Positions 10,611 to 21,570 of a stretch of 64,000 bases of DNA are shown here, piece by piece. Below the pieces are notes generated by a model. It ran no database searches, had not been told where the DNA came from, and worked only from the letters and a program-made list of their open reading frames with translations. Every line of letters begins with the position of its first letter. Positions within the stretch are counted from its first letter, which is position 1. This stretch comes from Galeopsis tetrahit (taxonomy: Eukaryota > Streptophyta > Magnoliopsida > Lamiales > Lamiaceae). The position numbers and the translations under genes were made by a program. Where the stretch lies: assembly GCA_963675135.1 (NCBI GenBank), contig OY776130.1:22374001-22438000 (forward strand), in the 5' to 3' direction.

Positions 10611-13600
10611 AAGGTTGTATTGGAAGGGAAATTGAAGTATTGCACCAGGGCAAGCTTGTTAATTGAAAGGTTTTCCCATTATTCTCAAATGCAAACCTTT
10701 GCAAAGCCCCTTCCTGCCCAGAAAGTGATGTTCAGGAGGCTGAGTAAGAACACTGAACAAAGAAGGATGCAACTGGCCAAGCCTGCTGAAGAGAAGGCTG
10801 AGGAGAAGCCTAAGTTGAAAAAGAGGACAAAGGCCAGAGTTGTGAAGACAAGAAAGGTGTCTCAAATCCCTTCAGAAGAAACTTCAGGAGCATCTACTGA
10901 GGTAGAAGAAGTTGCCAAGGAGGGAGTGCAAGTGCCTTCTGATCACTCATAAGAATTGAGGCTGAAGTACAATGAGACAAGGGAGAAGAAGAAGGGTGAT
11001 AAGAGGCCCAGGGAAGTTGTCCCTGAGAAAGAAATGGAGGGAAGTGGAAGCAGTAGGGCTAGCAAGAGAAGGGCTAAGCCTACTGAAAAGATATTGGAAC
11101 TTCAGGAGGATAGAACTCTCCAACTTGCCTTAAAGGAGAGTAGGGCTGAAAGTAGGACTAAATCTAAGTCTAGGACCAACTCTTCTGGTTCTGGAACTCC
11201 TGAGTCCAAAGTTCCTGAAAGTCACCCAAAAGAGGCCAACCTTCCTGAAACCCAAAATCCTGAGCCCAACTCCCCTGAAACTCATGTTACCCCCACAAAC
11301 CAACCCATCACCCCTCTCAATCTTACCAAGAGATATTCTCCAGAAGAGAGTGTGCAAAGAAGTGGAATTGATGTGCTAGCTGACCTTGCAGTAGATGAGA
11401 CAAGATTGAAATCTCCACTTGACTCATCCATGCTCAATTACTCTAAATTTCTAGAAGCTGCACTTCATGAGCCAACCCCCCTGAGCAAAGCCCCTTCAGA
11501 TCCATTGCTCTCAAAAGCAACTGAAGCAACCCTTGCAGCACCCAACCCTTCTGAAGCCAACCCCCCTGAACTCAAACTTTCTGAAGCCACATTAGGTGAA
11601 GTCAGAGCCAACTCCCCTATAACCCAAAGTCTCCATTCCAGTGGAGATGAGGAGGAGTATACTTATGAAAGTATGCTCAGAGGTGGAGCAAGGGCTACTG
11701 TGGATAGCTTGTACCCACAACTTGCTGAATTTCCTAGAATTCAGAAGATGTTTCATGATTTAAGGATGCTGGTGGATGTCAAAGACAAAACAATCATGGA
11801 GATCTCTCAAGTCATCCAAGATAAGGGTGCAAATTGGTGGCAAGTGGAGGAGAGTAGGCTACTACACTTTGCTGAAGTTTTAAAGACAAGATTCCTCATT
11901 GATGAGGATGTTTTTGCAAAGTTAGTAGAAGTAAAGATTGTTGAAGAGGAGAGAATTGCCAAGGGCATCAGACACCCTGAAAGTAGCTCAAATGATGATG
12001 ATTCTCCTGATGATCCCTCAAACCCCTCAAACCCCAACCCTTCTGAATCTAGCAAATTTTCAAACCCTCCTGCAACCTATCATAGGAAAGGCTCAGTATC
12101 TTCAGAGGTGTTGACCAAAGTTGGTGACACAACCAAGGATACATCTGCCAATGAAGGTTCTTCTGAACCCAAGGCACAGCCTAAAGATGTTGATGTTTCT
12201 ATTTTAGAGGCTGGTTTGATTAAGGCCTATTCAGTGTCAGGGGAGTTGGACACTGATCAGCCCTTAATCATTCAGGATGACTCAGTGGCTGCTGATAAAA
12301 GCACTGTGATCTCTCAACAACTGCCATCTTTGAACCTTGTTGAAGGTGAAGATGCTGCAGGTTTAGGTGAAGGAGTTGAAAAGGAGAATGTAGAGGAAAA
12401 ATAAGAGGAAGTTGTGGATGATAGAGAGGTTATTATCACTAAGATAGTGAGAGTACCACTAAATGAGGGTGGTATAAGTGAGGAAGGACAGGTTATTCTT
12501 GAAGTCAAATCTGAACATTATTGATGAAGGGAGAAAAGAAAGAGTTGAAAATGAGAAGAAGACTGCTGATGTATCAGAGTCTTATGCAAAAGAAACTGAG
12601 GGTGATGAGTGTTTATTCTCTAACCCATTTGACTTTTCTGATATTGCAGGTATTTCTTTTGATCAAATATTTGCAAATGAACTCTTGACTGATGCACCAA
12701 TCCATGTAGATTCCAGCTCTCTGCTCAAGCCATTCTTGGAGAGCAGTCAGCTAAGTTGGATTCTATTGCTCATCAAGTCCAATCTGCTCATGCTGAAACT
12801 TCAGGAGCATTGGATGAGCAAGGTAGAACCTTAGCAGCTGTGGAGATGAGACTGACTGGCTCTGAAGAAATTGTTCTTCCCACCATTGAGGCAAGAATTA
12901 GTGGAGTTGAAACTGGTTTGCAAACCATCTCCACTGAAGTGATGAAGGCCAAAGCCAGCATGGATTCAGTCTCTAAAGAAGTCAAGAAAGAGCAAACCTT
13001 GCTGAGGAGCAACCACAACAGGAATGTTAAGGCATTAAAGCTGGTGGTTAAGCAAGCACTTGGGAAGAAGACTGCCTTGCAGAAGAGGAGGGCAGAGGCA
13101 ATGAGGCTTGCAATGGTGAAGGCAGCCTCAGAGAAGTTTTCCCAAGATGTCATGGCCAAGATTGCTGAAAGTGCAGTGGCCAACCTTACTGAGCTCCTTA
13201 AGGCACAACTTGATGCATCCCTCAAGACAACCATAGAAGAGGTTGTTGAGCAAAAGATGAAGCCTGTCTTGGCTTTCTTAAGCCTAAGCAGTGACAGAAT
13301 GCAGAACATACATGATGAAAATGTATACTTGCTCGAGGAGATGAAGTCCCTGAACCAAACCCAATCCTTGATGGCATCCACTATGAGTGAGCTCAAACCT
13401 CAATGTTTTGATGCTGCCAAAAAGGGGGAAAGGGAAAGAGCAAGGGCAAAAGGTGCCTTGATCATTGGAGGTTCAGATAAGGGCAAAGACAAGGTTGCTA
13501 AAGGAAAAGAGCAAGCAGTGCTAAACTTGGATGATTTGGATGAAGAAGAGCAGTTAGCCATTGCCTTGAAGAACTCTATGGCTTCAACACAAGAAGAGAG

Positions 13601-14585
13601 AGTTAGGCTACAGAAAAGACCAGGAGGAGAAGTTTATGGTTTGGACAAAGATGCTGAAGGTGTCCAAACTAGAGGAAAGATCAAGAAGGCCAAGGGAAAC
13701 AAAAGAAAGGCTGAAACATTCACTGATTTTCCTAACAACCTTGATCTCCCCCCTGAGTTTAGAATTGAAGAAGAAGAGCCTACTTCCAAGAAGGCCAAGA
13801 GTACTGAAAAGGACAAAGCTGCTGAAGTGTCCAGGACTGCTGAAGTTGTCAAGTCTTCTGAAAGTGTCAAAATTGTTGAAGGTTCCAAATCTACTGAAGA
13901 AGTTGAAGATCTATTTACTGAAGGATTTGGATTTGAACCCAAGAAGAAGACAACTGTCTTAGCTCTTGATCCATCTAAATTGTTTCAAGAAGGATATGGT
14001 AAAGATCCTGAAACACAGCAGAAACTGGCAATGATGAAAGCCAAGGAGAAGATGGATCTAATTGAAGAAGCCAACAGAGCAAAAGACAAGAGAAGGGCTG
14101 ATTTTCAAAAGCCAAGAAGAAGAAGAGCTACATACAGCAAGATGAAGCCACAGCTATTGATTCCCATGGACACCAAATATCCCCACTTGGATAAATGGGT
14201 TCCAATTCAACTGAATGACTCATGGGAAGAGGCCAAAAGGGAGTTTGTCTATGACTTTTATGTCATTGATAGATGGAATGGAAAAGATGCTAACTCCACT
14301 TTTTCTGAGTTTATGATTGAGTATTATAGGGAGCTATATCAGCAACTTCTTGCAGCTGCTGATCTTGCAAGAGATGAATTCATTGCCCCTAAGCCAATCA
14401 TCTACATGCCTCCAAAGCTGGATGGATGGATTGACCAGTCAAAGATCCTAAAAGAGTTCCTAGAGATCCTTAAGCTGAACAAAATGGTGCTTGGACCTAA
14501 GGGAACCAACCAAGAGGCCATGGAGCTGAAAAGAAGATTGTGGGCACAATATGGGATGGTGCCACCCAAGAAGGATGATCTCTGA
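10611..14585 (+). pseudogene. Sirevirus ORF3, continuation after the CACTA insertion
   Basis: The frame continues directly from 7618 after removing the transposon. The protein is hydrophilic, rich in Lys/Glu/Ser/Pro, with long coiled-coil stretches (for example AHAETSGALDEQGRTLAAVE near 12780) and proline-glutamate repeats such as NLPETQNPEPNSPETH near 11240. Stops lie at 10950 (TAA) and 12402 (TAA). Frame changes lie near 12520 and between about 12715 and 12723. The final segment, about 12723-14585, stays open to TGA. Without the transposon the ORF region is about 4.67 kb, roughly 1,550 codons, which is long for this type. No transmembrane segment was seen. Function unknown. Confidence 0.8.
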
Positions 14586-15055
14586 AATGGCTAAGTTTTC
14601 TGACCTTCATGTGCTAAATTAGATGAAAACTTATCTTGGTTGCTGATCTGTCTTGAATTGGTCATCTATGCTGAAGTTGGTCAAGAATGCTGATATGTTT
14701 TGCTCTGATCTTGTCTGAAAATTCTTAAGTGATAGTTTATGCTCTGATGCATTGTGAATTATGTAATGTTGTTTAGATTCATGCTCGGATATGTTAATTT
14801 CAACTATCAACATGCTTGTAATGAATTTCAAATGAATGATAGTTGATCATATTTTGAATCAAGAAACATTGTTACAGAAATCTCTCTATGCCTATCCTTG
14901 AAACCTATTTGCAGCATGAATGGTGAGTACACTAACACATTCTTTCTCAGGAAAATTGACTCTAGTCTTGTCTTCTGAAGATAAATGTAATAGGTGTAGT
15001 CAAGTCACTTTTGCATAAAATGTATAGGTTTTGGCATCATCAAAAAGGAGGAAAT
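14586..15055 (+). other. Sirevirus 3' untranslated region and polypurine tract
   Basis: There is no ORF. The stretch ends in AAAAAGGAGGAAAT immediately before the TGTTGGG start of the 3' LTR. This purine run is the expected plus-strand priming site. Confidence 0.8.
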
Positions 15056-16638
15056 TGTTGGGAATAAAATGAGAAGTGTTTTGATTTAATACCAAAACCC
15101 CCTGAGACATGCCTAAGTCAAAGATGATCATGTTCTAAGAATGTTAGAACATATAGCATAAGGCTAGATGAGAAGCTGAAATGTTAGGCAGCTCTTAGTT
15201 TATTAGATGCACAATTTGAGGGGGAACATATGTTTTGAAGTCTATCAAGAACAAGTCCCCTCAAGGCTCAAATTCTGGAATGATTGCCAAGTCTACTGAA
15301 AGACAAGTATGCTGATCAGAAGAGTTGTCCAGAAGAGTTGTCTCAGCCCAGTTAAATCAGAACAAGTCTTCTGAAGATCTAAGATCAACTATGCTGAAGA
15401 GGACAAGACAACTATACCCTAAGATCTTCAAAGAATCATGCTAAGAATACATGCAAAGGGAAAGAGCCAAGTCATCTGAAAAGAGCAAGCCAACTATGCT
15501 GATAAGCATTTCCACTGATAGTGATAAGCAGAGTTGTCCACTGGTAAGGAATGTTGTCCTTATCATAGGACTAACCATCAGAAGCCATGTCCATGTTTAA
15601 ACAAGTGGATCTTGAAGTCGGACATTGGGATTTATTTCCTAAATGAGGACATCCCACTATCAAGAATCTATCTTCTAAGTAGAAGAACTCAAAGAAGACA
15701 TTTATGGACATTTGGAGCTGCCTCTCCAACGGGAAAATCCTTCATTTTTCTATAAATACAGAAGTGTGAAGACCATTTGAAGCACCTCAGCCTTGATAAG
15801 AATATCCAACTATCCTACAAGTCAAAGTGCTTTCAAGCTTACAAAGAGACTACCTTAGTCTTCATACACTTCTTCTAAGCTGAACCTTATTGTATATCCA
15901 TACAAAGCTTAGAGAGATATCCTATCCTTATACACTGATCTTCATTGTAAAGGATATCTCATTAGTTGGAACCTTACTTCAACCCTTACATCTTTCAAGT
16001 GAGAAAGTGAGAAGGTTGTAGTAGTAGAAGTGGTAGGAGCTGACTGTTGAGAGAAGAACATTTCAGTTCTGAGTTGAGAAAAGGGTACTAGGACTCTAGA
16101 CATTCTAGGGATCAATTCACCAAGGAGTGGTGTTCTTGATCAAGTGCACCTTGGCACTATAAAACAAGTTAATTCCAAGAGTGAGGGAATTATCCTGTTA
16201 AATCATGGAAAGTGGATGTAGGAGCTTGAGTTTCTGAACCACTATAAACTCTTGTGTTGATTTACTTTCAAGTACTTTCATACATTCAACACTGCACACA
16301 AAACTGATCTCTCAAAGAACAAATATTCAAAGAATGTGCAAAACATATTTGGACAAGTTCCCTGAAAACTGGATTGATTGACTAAGTGATTTTAGAAATT
16401 AAAAGGAGTTTAAACTAAAGGGCCAACCACTAATTCCGCACATATAACTCCCTTAGATAGTTATTCAACTAAGTACTCAATAGTACTTAGTAGTTTGATT
16501 ATCTATAAAGAGATAATCATATTAGTAGAGTTGTCCAGGACAACCTTGCTGAACTCTGGTTTGATCAAAGTTTGAAAAGATTTGCATACAAGTGTATTCC
16601 CCCCATGCACTTGTTATATACTCCTTTCAGGGCCAACA
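15056..16638 (+). repeat. 3' LTR of Sirevirus copy 1, full length (1583 bp)
   Basis: It starts TGTTGGGAATAAAATG directly after the polypurine tract and ends CAGGGCCAACA. A TATAAATA at 15751-15758 is a good core-promoter candidate, with the U3 region upstream. Its last 514 bases pair with the partial 5' LTR, which lacks 334 of them. Confidence 0.92.
15751..15758 (+). promoter_or_regulatory. TATA box of the Sirevirus LTR promoter
   Basis: TATAAATA lies about 700 bp into the LTR, followed by a long transcribed-type region. The position suits a U3/R boundary. This is inferred from motif only. Confidence 0.6.
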
Positions 16639-17021
16639 AGTAGACTTCTATTAATCAAGTATGATGCAGTGGACACAACTTCTCCCCAAATACTTTTTGG
16701 CAAACCTGAGTTGCTTGACATGCATCTAACTCTTCCAAACAAAGTATGGTTTATTCTCCAGCTAAACCATTCTGGTGAGGTGTACTTAGTACTGTTTTGT
16801 GTGTTACTATACCCTTCATCCTAAGTATGTGTTGAACTCATTTGATAGGTACACCAACCCATTGTCAGTCCTCAAATGCTTGAGCTTCTTGCCACTGACA
16901 TTCTCCGCCTCAGTGAGACATTCCTTAAACCTTTTAAATGCTTCTGATTTGGATTTCAAAATAGTTATCCACACCTTACTTAAGTAGTCATCTATGATTG
17001 ACATGAAGTATCTTCTACCAG
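16639..17021 (-). pseudogene. Copia integrase fragment interrupted by the Sirevirus
   Basis: Read on the minus strand from 17021, the sequence gives GRRYFMSIIDDYLSKVWI, then GKKLKHLRTDNG, then a degenerate PHQNG core and SNSGLPKSIWGEVVSTASYL, and stops abruptly at 16639. These are the D, D and downstream parts of a Ty1/copia integrase core of a different lineage from the Sirevirus. The fragment ends exactly at the 3' LTR border, so the Sirevirus inserted into it. The rest should lie left of the window. Sequence beyond 17021 is unrelated, so this element was already truncated. Confidence 0.88.
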
Positions 17022-17151
17022 TTCAAGAGGTGATAACTGAGATGATTGATGGAAGAGTGGATTGAAGCATAAAGTGTATCAGAAACGTTAATTCAATGCT
17101 ATTCATCATTTACTATGTGCGTAAAGTTAATACGAACGTTGTTTATTAGTA

Positions 17152-17648
17152 CCCTCTTCGTTCAAATTCATTATGTTCATTTCTTTGAGCACGTGTTTTA
17201 ATGATTATTGATTAGTTTATGTATAAACTAGATATGTTGATGGTATGATGGGATATTGTAGGGTCCATTTGTAGATAAAGTAATTATTTATTAATGAAGT
17301 GTTGACAATTAGAGTAAATAAGTGATGATTGTAAGGTGGAGATAAAGTAGTGTGAATAATATTATTTCCAAAAAAGGAAATGTGAATAATGAAATTGGAC
17401 AATTAAAAAAGGAAAGTGTGAATAATGAAATTGAACAAATTGATTATTAAAGGTGATAAAATAGAAGGTATAAAAGTTTTTTTGAATAATAAAGCATTTA
17501 AAAGCAATGACATGTTGTGTAATTTTAAAATGTTTGAAGGGTGTAGTTTAAAGTAAAAAATTATTTTATTACCAAATAACGAAATGATGAATTTAATTTG
17601 GAATGTCCATTTTTGTCAAATGATGAATAAAAAATTGGACGGATGAAG
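17152..17648. mobile_element. Stowaway-like MITE (497 bp)
   Basis: It is flanked by TA (17150-17151 and 17649-17650). The ends CCCTCTTCGTTCAAATTCAT and GAATGTCCATTTTTG...GGACGGATGAAG are imperfect inverted versions of the CTCCCTCCGTCC Stowaway consensus. Internal sequence resembles the MITE at 34277-34550, including CATTTGTAGATAAAGTAATT, so both are copies of one family. Confidence 0.65.
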
Positions 17649-17739
17649 TATTTTTTACTAGAAAATTAAAACAATGACATTTCTAGATAATCTCGACTCA
17701 AAAAATAATTTGAGGCGTGTTTTTTTAACAACAAACATA

Positions 17740-17986
17740 TCACTAGGAATACATCACCAACACAAGAAAACAATATTAAGCACTAATTTCCCGGATATGA
17801 TGTGTAATTTCTTCTCCAACTCAAACGTGAGGCATTGAAGAGGTATACGCCATGCTTAAAGTTTCTTGAGACAAACTAACAATCCCATACTAGGATTTCT
17901 CTCAAGTGAGACTTAATCTAATCCAATAACAGGTTTTCAAAACAATCTAGCACTATACCCTAATTAATTGCATTAATGGTCTGGCT
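17740..17986 (-). pseudogene. C-terminal half of the LINE RNase H domain
   Basis: The minus-strand reading beyond the hAT insertion gives SQTINAIN, GIVLDCFE and FVSRNFKHGVY, matching the second half of a plant LINE RNase H domain (internal helices and the RNFKHGVY-like segment that normally reads VxREAN). Stops are frequent. The matching first half lies at 21571-21720 on the other side of the hAT element. Confidence 0.7.
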
Positions 17987-18649
17987 TAGGGTTGTGCAAA
18001 GTATGGTTTAGACCAATCGAACCGACCGAACCAAACCAAATCATTAAATATTGTTCGGTTTTTAGTTTACGGTTCGATTTACAGTTTTCACTAATGAAAA
18101 ATCTAAAAAAACTAAACCAAACCGAACCGAACTAATATTATATATATATATATATAAATATATTATATAATATATATATAAATTATAAAATGCGAAAGTG
18201 CTAAACCCGATTACGTAACCAAAATTCCAAATTTAAAATGAAAGCCCAAACACCAGAACATAAAGGCATAAACCCTACGTCCCTACCTCTTCAGCCCTTG
18301 TTCTTCTATATTTAATATTTTGCGCCCCTTGTCTACATGCAGCGTGTTCTCAGTTCTTACTCAATTTTTCTTCTATTTTTTTTTCTCGCTTAAAAACTTT
18401 TTGGCTCTCTCAAAGACTCACAGTCTCACTACTCGACACACTGCTTCACTTCTCTCGCGAGGTAAGTTTTTTTTTTTTTTTTTAGTTATACATCTTCCAT
18501 AGTTGCATTAATATTATGCCTATTTAGAAATACTACTCAAACATTCTTGGAATATAATATGTATTGATAAATTAGGTACATTATATTATTTATAATCATT
18601 GATTCATTATATTTTTTATAGATTACATGTCAAGTTCATGAGGATAAGT

Positions 18650-20520
18650 AGACGGGTGTGATGGAATTGCAGCTACAAATCAACTTATTAAACTTGCAAG
18701 TGAGCCTACAACTGAGGCCACAGCTGCAAGGGTGGCTGCAACAACTGGAATTGAGCCTTCAAACAAAACTGATGCACAATCAGATTGGAAAAGGAAATCA
18801 ATGAATGATCGATATATTGTGTGGCATCATTTTGAAAATGTCAGTGATGAATGTTGCGTCTATGAAGTTAAGTGCAAGTAATGTTCTATTAATCAACATG
18901 GATGCGTGCATTAACCCCCCTCCCCCCCCCCCCCCCCCACAATGAACACATTCGTAAAAAACTGTTAAGTTTGCAGCCTATAAATCAAGAGGGTGGTGCT
19001 AAAGTGAGTACATTGTGTATTTAGAAGTATGATTATGATGCACTTAGGAAATCCATTGCATGCATGATTATTGAAGATGAATTGTCATTTAAATTTGTGG
19101 AAAAGAAGGGGTTTAGAAAAGTTATGGAACACATGATTGTTTTGATTTATATGTTAGTGAAAGGTCTTAATTGAAGTCATTTTTTAAAGATAATTGTCAA
19201 AGAGTTTATCTTACCACTGATACATGGACATCCATAAAAAGGATTACTTACATGTGCATTATTGTTCACTTTATTGATAAAGATTGGACTTTGCATAAGA
19301 AGATTTTGAATTTTACGCCGGTTACCAGTCATAAGGGTGAATACTTAGGAAAAAAAATTGAAACTTGCATTCTTGATTGGGGGTTGAGCAACGTGTTCAC
19401 AATAACTGTTGACAATGCTAGTTCGAATGATACAATTGTAGCTTTTTTGAAAAAGAGAATGTTAAATTGGGGAGGTAGTGTGGCAGGTTGTAAGTACCTT
19501 CCAATGAGATGTATTGCATGCATAATTAACTTGGTGGTGACAAATGGTTTGAAAGATGTTGACCCTTCGGTGAAACGTGTGAGAGATGTTGTGAGATACA
19601 TTAGGAATTCTCCTACAAGACTTAACAAATTCAAAGAATGTGTAGATCATGTGGGGATAGAAAGCAAGAGTTCATTATGGTTAGACGTAACTACAAGGTA
19701 GAATTCCACCTACTTAATGTTAATAACAACTGAAAATTTTGAAAAAGCATTTGATAAGTATGAAATGGATGAATCAAGCTATGTTTCTGATTTGGGAAGA
19801 GAAAATATCACAACTTCTGCTCATTGGACATGTGTTCGCAAGATTTCTGGTTTGTAAAGATTTTTTATGAGACGACTTTGAAAATTTATGGTTCTTTGTA
19901 TATCACTGCTAACTCATTTTTCAATGAGATTAGCAAATTATGTGGTATTTTGAATGAATGGAAGGACAGTGATGATGTGTTTGTCAGGGGTTTGAGTATA
20001 TCTATGATGGCAAAGTTTGAGAAATATTGGGGAAATCTTGAGAAAATGAACAAACTAATTTTCTGGGCAAATGTTTTTTATCTGTGTGTAAAGTTTGAGT
20101 ACCTAGACTACTCGTTACTTGAGATGTAGAGGGCTGTAAATGGTGAAATTGTGATGCATCTACTACTGCTCAAGGAATGAAAGCCACATTTAAGAAGAAG
20201 AAAATGGTGATTGAGGGTGGGGAAAGAAAGAAAAAAAATAGAATTAGAAATCTACCTAAATGAGGACCTTGTGGAGGAAGATGAACTAGATGTACTAAAG
20301 TAGTGGAAATCAAATTCTAAACGATTTCCAATTCTTACAAAGATGGCTCGCGATATATTAGCCATTCCTATCTCAACAGTGGCATCTGAATTTATCTTTA
20401 GTACCGGTGGAAGGGTACTAGATGAGTTTAGGAGTTCTTTAACTCTAAAACTTGTGGAGTGTTTGATATGTGCTCAAGATTGACTTCGAGATTCCGAAAG
20501 TGAAACAAGTGATCCACAAT
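18650..20520 (+). pseudogene. hAT transposase (DAYSLEEPER/RICESLEEPER type), broken
   Basis: The BED-finger region lies at about 18780-18930 (RYIVWHHFENVSDECC, then KCK-stop-CS and a C/H pair), with a TAA inside the finger. The catalytic region follows at 19171-19701, with VYLTTDTWTSIKRITYMC, TVDNASSND and a MRCIACIINLVV segment in place of the usual CAHILNLIV. More pieces lie at 19824-20129 (FFNEISKLCGILNEW). The hATC dimerisation region is at about 20330-20490 (IPISTVASEFIFSTGGRVLD and RSSL). At least five stops or frame changes separate them. No complete protein is possible. Confidence 0.88.
18915..18938. repeat. Poly-C run (C6 T C17) inside the hAT element
   Basis: A nearly pure cytosine tract in the middle of the decayed transposase. 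It could be replication slippage, and assembly error is plausible at such runs. Confidence 0.9.
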
Positions 20521-20630
20521 TGGAGGAGCTTGGGAAATATGAGAAAGGTAATACGTAATTATTTAAATTATCAATGCATTCATTTTATATCTTTTTTATT
20601 TTCTTGTAATTTATTTTAAACATAATGTAC

Positions 20631-20782
20631 CATATATTTGCAGATTTACCTAATGATGAAATTGCATCATCGTCGTGAAGCGCCAAACACTAGTTACTAC
20701 GTTGTTCATATATTTGCAGATTTACCTAATGATGAAATTGCATCATCGTCGTCAAGCGCCAAACACTAGTTACTACGTTGTT
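20631..20782. repeat. 76-bp perfect-looking tandem duplication in the hAT 3' region
   Basis: CATATATTTGCAGATTTACC starts at 20631 and again at 20707, and the two 76-base copies differ at only one visible base (CGTCGTGAAG versus CGTCGTCAAG). The near identity means the duplication is recent compared with the transposase decay around it. Confidence 0.92.
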
Positions 20783-20847
20783 CTTCTAGGTACCTATTTA
20801 ATATGCCTTGTTGATTGTAAATATAAATTAAATGGTTATATCATTTA

Positions 20848-21072
20848 CTCCTTCTGTCTACCAAAAGTATGCTAATTTTTTTTTATACATGTTTTTAAAA
20901 ATATCATATTTTAATTATAAAGAATATATTTAGGATAATGAGTAAAGAATATATTTGGTATATATTGAGTAAAGTAGAAAAAATATTCAAAATTGAACTA
21001 TGTAAATAGAATAAGTATATTTTTTGTGAATCCAAAAAAATAAATGAGCACACTTTTGGTGGACAAAGGGAG
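20848..21072. mobile_element. Stowaway MITE (225 bp) nested in the hAT element
   Basis: The TA target duplication flanks CTCCTTCTGTCTACCAAAAG and CTTTTGGTGGACAAAGGGAG, which are imperfect inverted repeats of about 20 bp. The interior is AT-rich and non-coding, as expected of a Tc1/mariner-derived MITE. Confidence 0.88.
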
Positions 21073-21570
21073 TATATAACACTAGATTTCAAGTTCAGTT
21101 CTGTAATGATGGAGAATTAAAATTGTATCCCCATCCTTGCAGGCTATATGAGAAGCTTGAGGATTGATGAGTGCAATGAATATGAAAACTTGAAGAAGAC
21201 AGAAGTTTGTTGTTTCTTTTTGTGGTTATTTAGTTGTTTTTTAATCATTAGTTTTTGAACCTTGTGATAGGTTGATAGCATTTCGTGTCTTCGAATTATA
21301 TTTTGTATTATTGATATTTTATTTTGTCTATTATATTGAGATTGCGTTTTACATGTTTATTAATTATTGTGTAGGAACCGATTGAACCGCCCGAAATATT
21401 GGTCAAAACCGATTGAACCGCCCGAAATATTATGGTTTCAAATCGAACAGTTTTTATAAATACGGCTTGGTTTACGGTTTTGAAAAAAAAAAGAACGGGT
21501 TATACTTTGGTTTAAGATTTATGGGTGGTTTGGTTAACCAAACCGCTCGTTGCACACCCCTAGTCCGGCT

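Larger units (their letters stand above)
1..16638 (+). mobile_element. Sirevirus-type Ty1/copia LTR retrotransposon (copy 1), decayed
   Basis: The order is partial 5' LTR, primer-binding site, gag with one zinc knuckle, then protease, integrase, reverse transcriptase and RNase H. A very long third ORF follows, then a polypurine tract and a full 3' LTR starting TGTTGGGAAT and ending GGCCAACA. Integrase before RT places it in Ty1/copia. The coiled-coil-rich gag extension and the large ORF after pol are hallmarks of the Sirevirus (SIRE/Maximus) lineage. The window opens inside the 5' LTR, so the upstream target-site copy is not visible. The 3' flank begins AGTAG, the expected TSD if the upstream flank shows the same five bases. 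Gag-pol and ORF3 both carry stops and frameshifts, so the copy is not autonomous. ORF3 is further split by a CACTA element. Confidence 0.93.
17987..21562 (+). mobile_element. hAT transposon inserted in the LINE
   Basis: The terminal inverted repeats are TAGGGTTGTGCAA and TTGCACACCCCTA. The flanking 8-bp duplication is GTCTGGCT (17979-17986) versus GTCCGGCT (21563-21570), one mismatch. Subterminal AACCGAACC-type repeats occur at both ends. The interior contains a broken hAT transposase with BED finger and hATC dimerisation regions. It is younger than the LINE it splits and older than the Stowaway MITE inside it. An (AT)n run sits at 18138-18178. Confidence 0.95.

Noticed and set aside
12788..13396. 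202-codon antisense ORF opposite Sirevirus ORF3
   Set aside because: Shadow of the Lys/Glu-rich coding strand. The Ser/Leu-rich composition is what the antisense of such a gene gives.
6923..14585. Calling the Sirevirus third ORF a true envelope gene
   Set aside because: No signal peptide, membrane anchor or cleavage-site pattern was seen. The env-like label is convention only.
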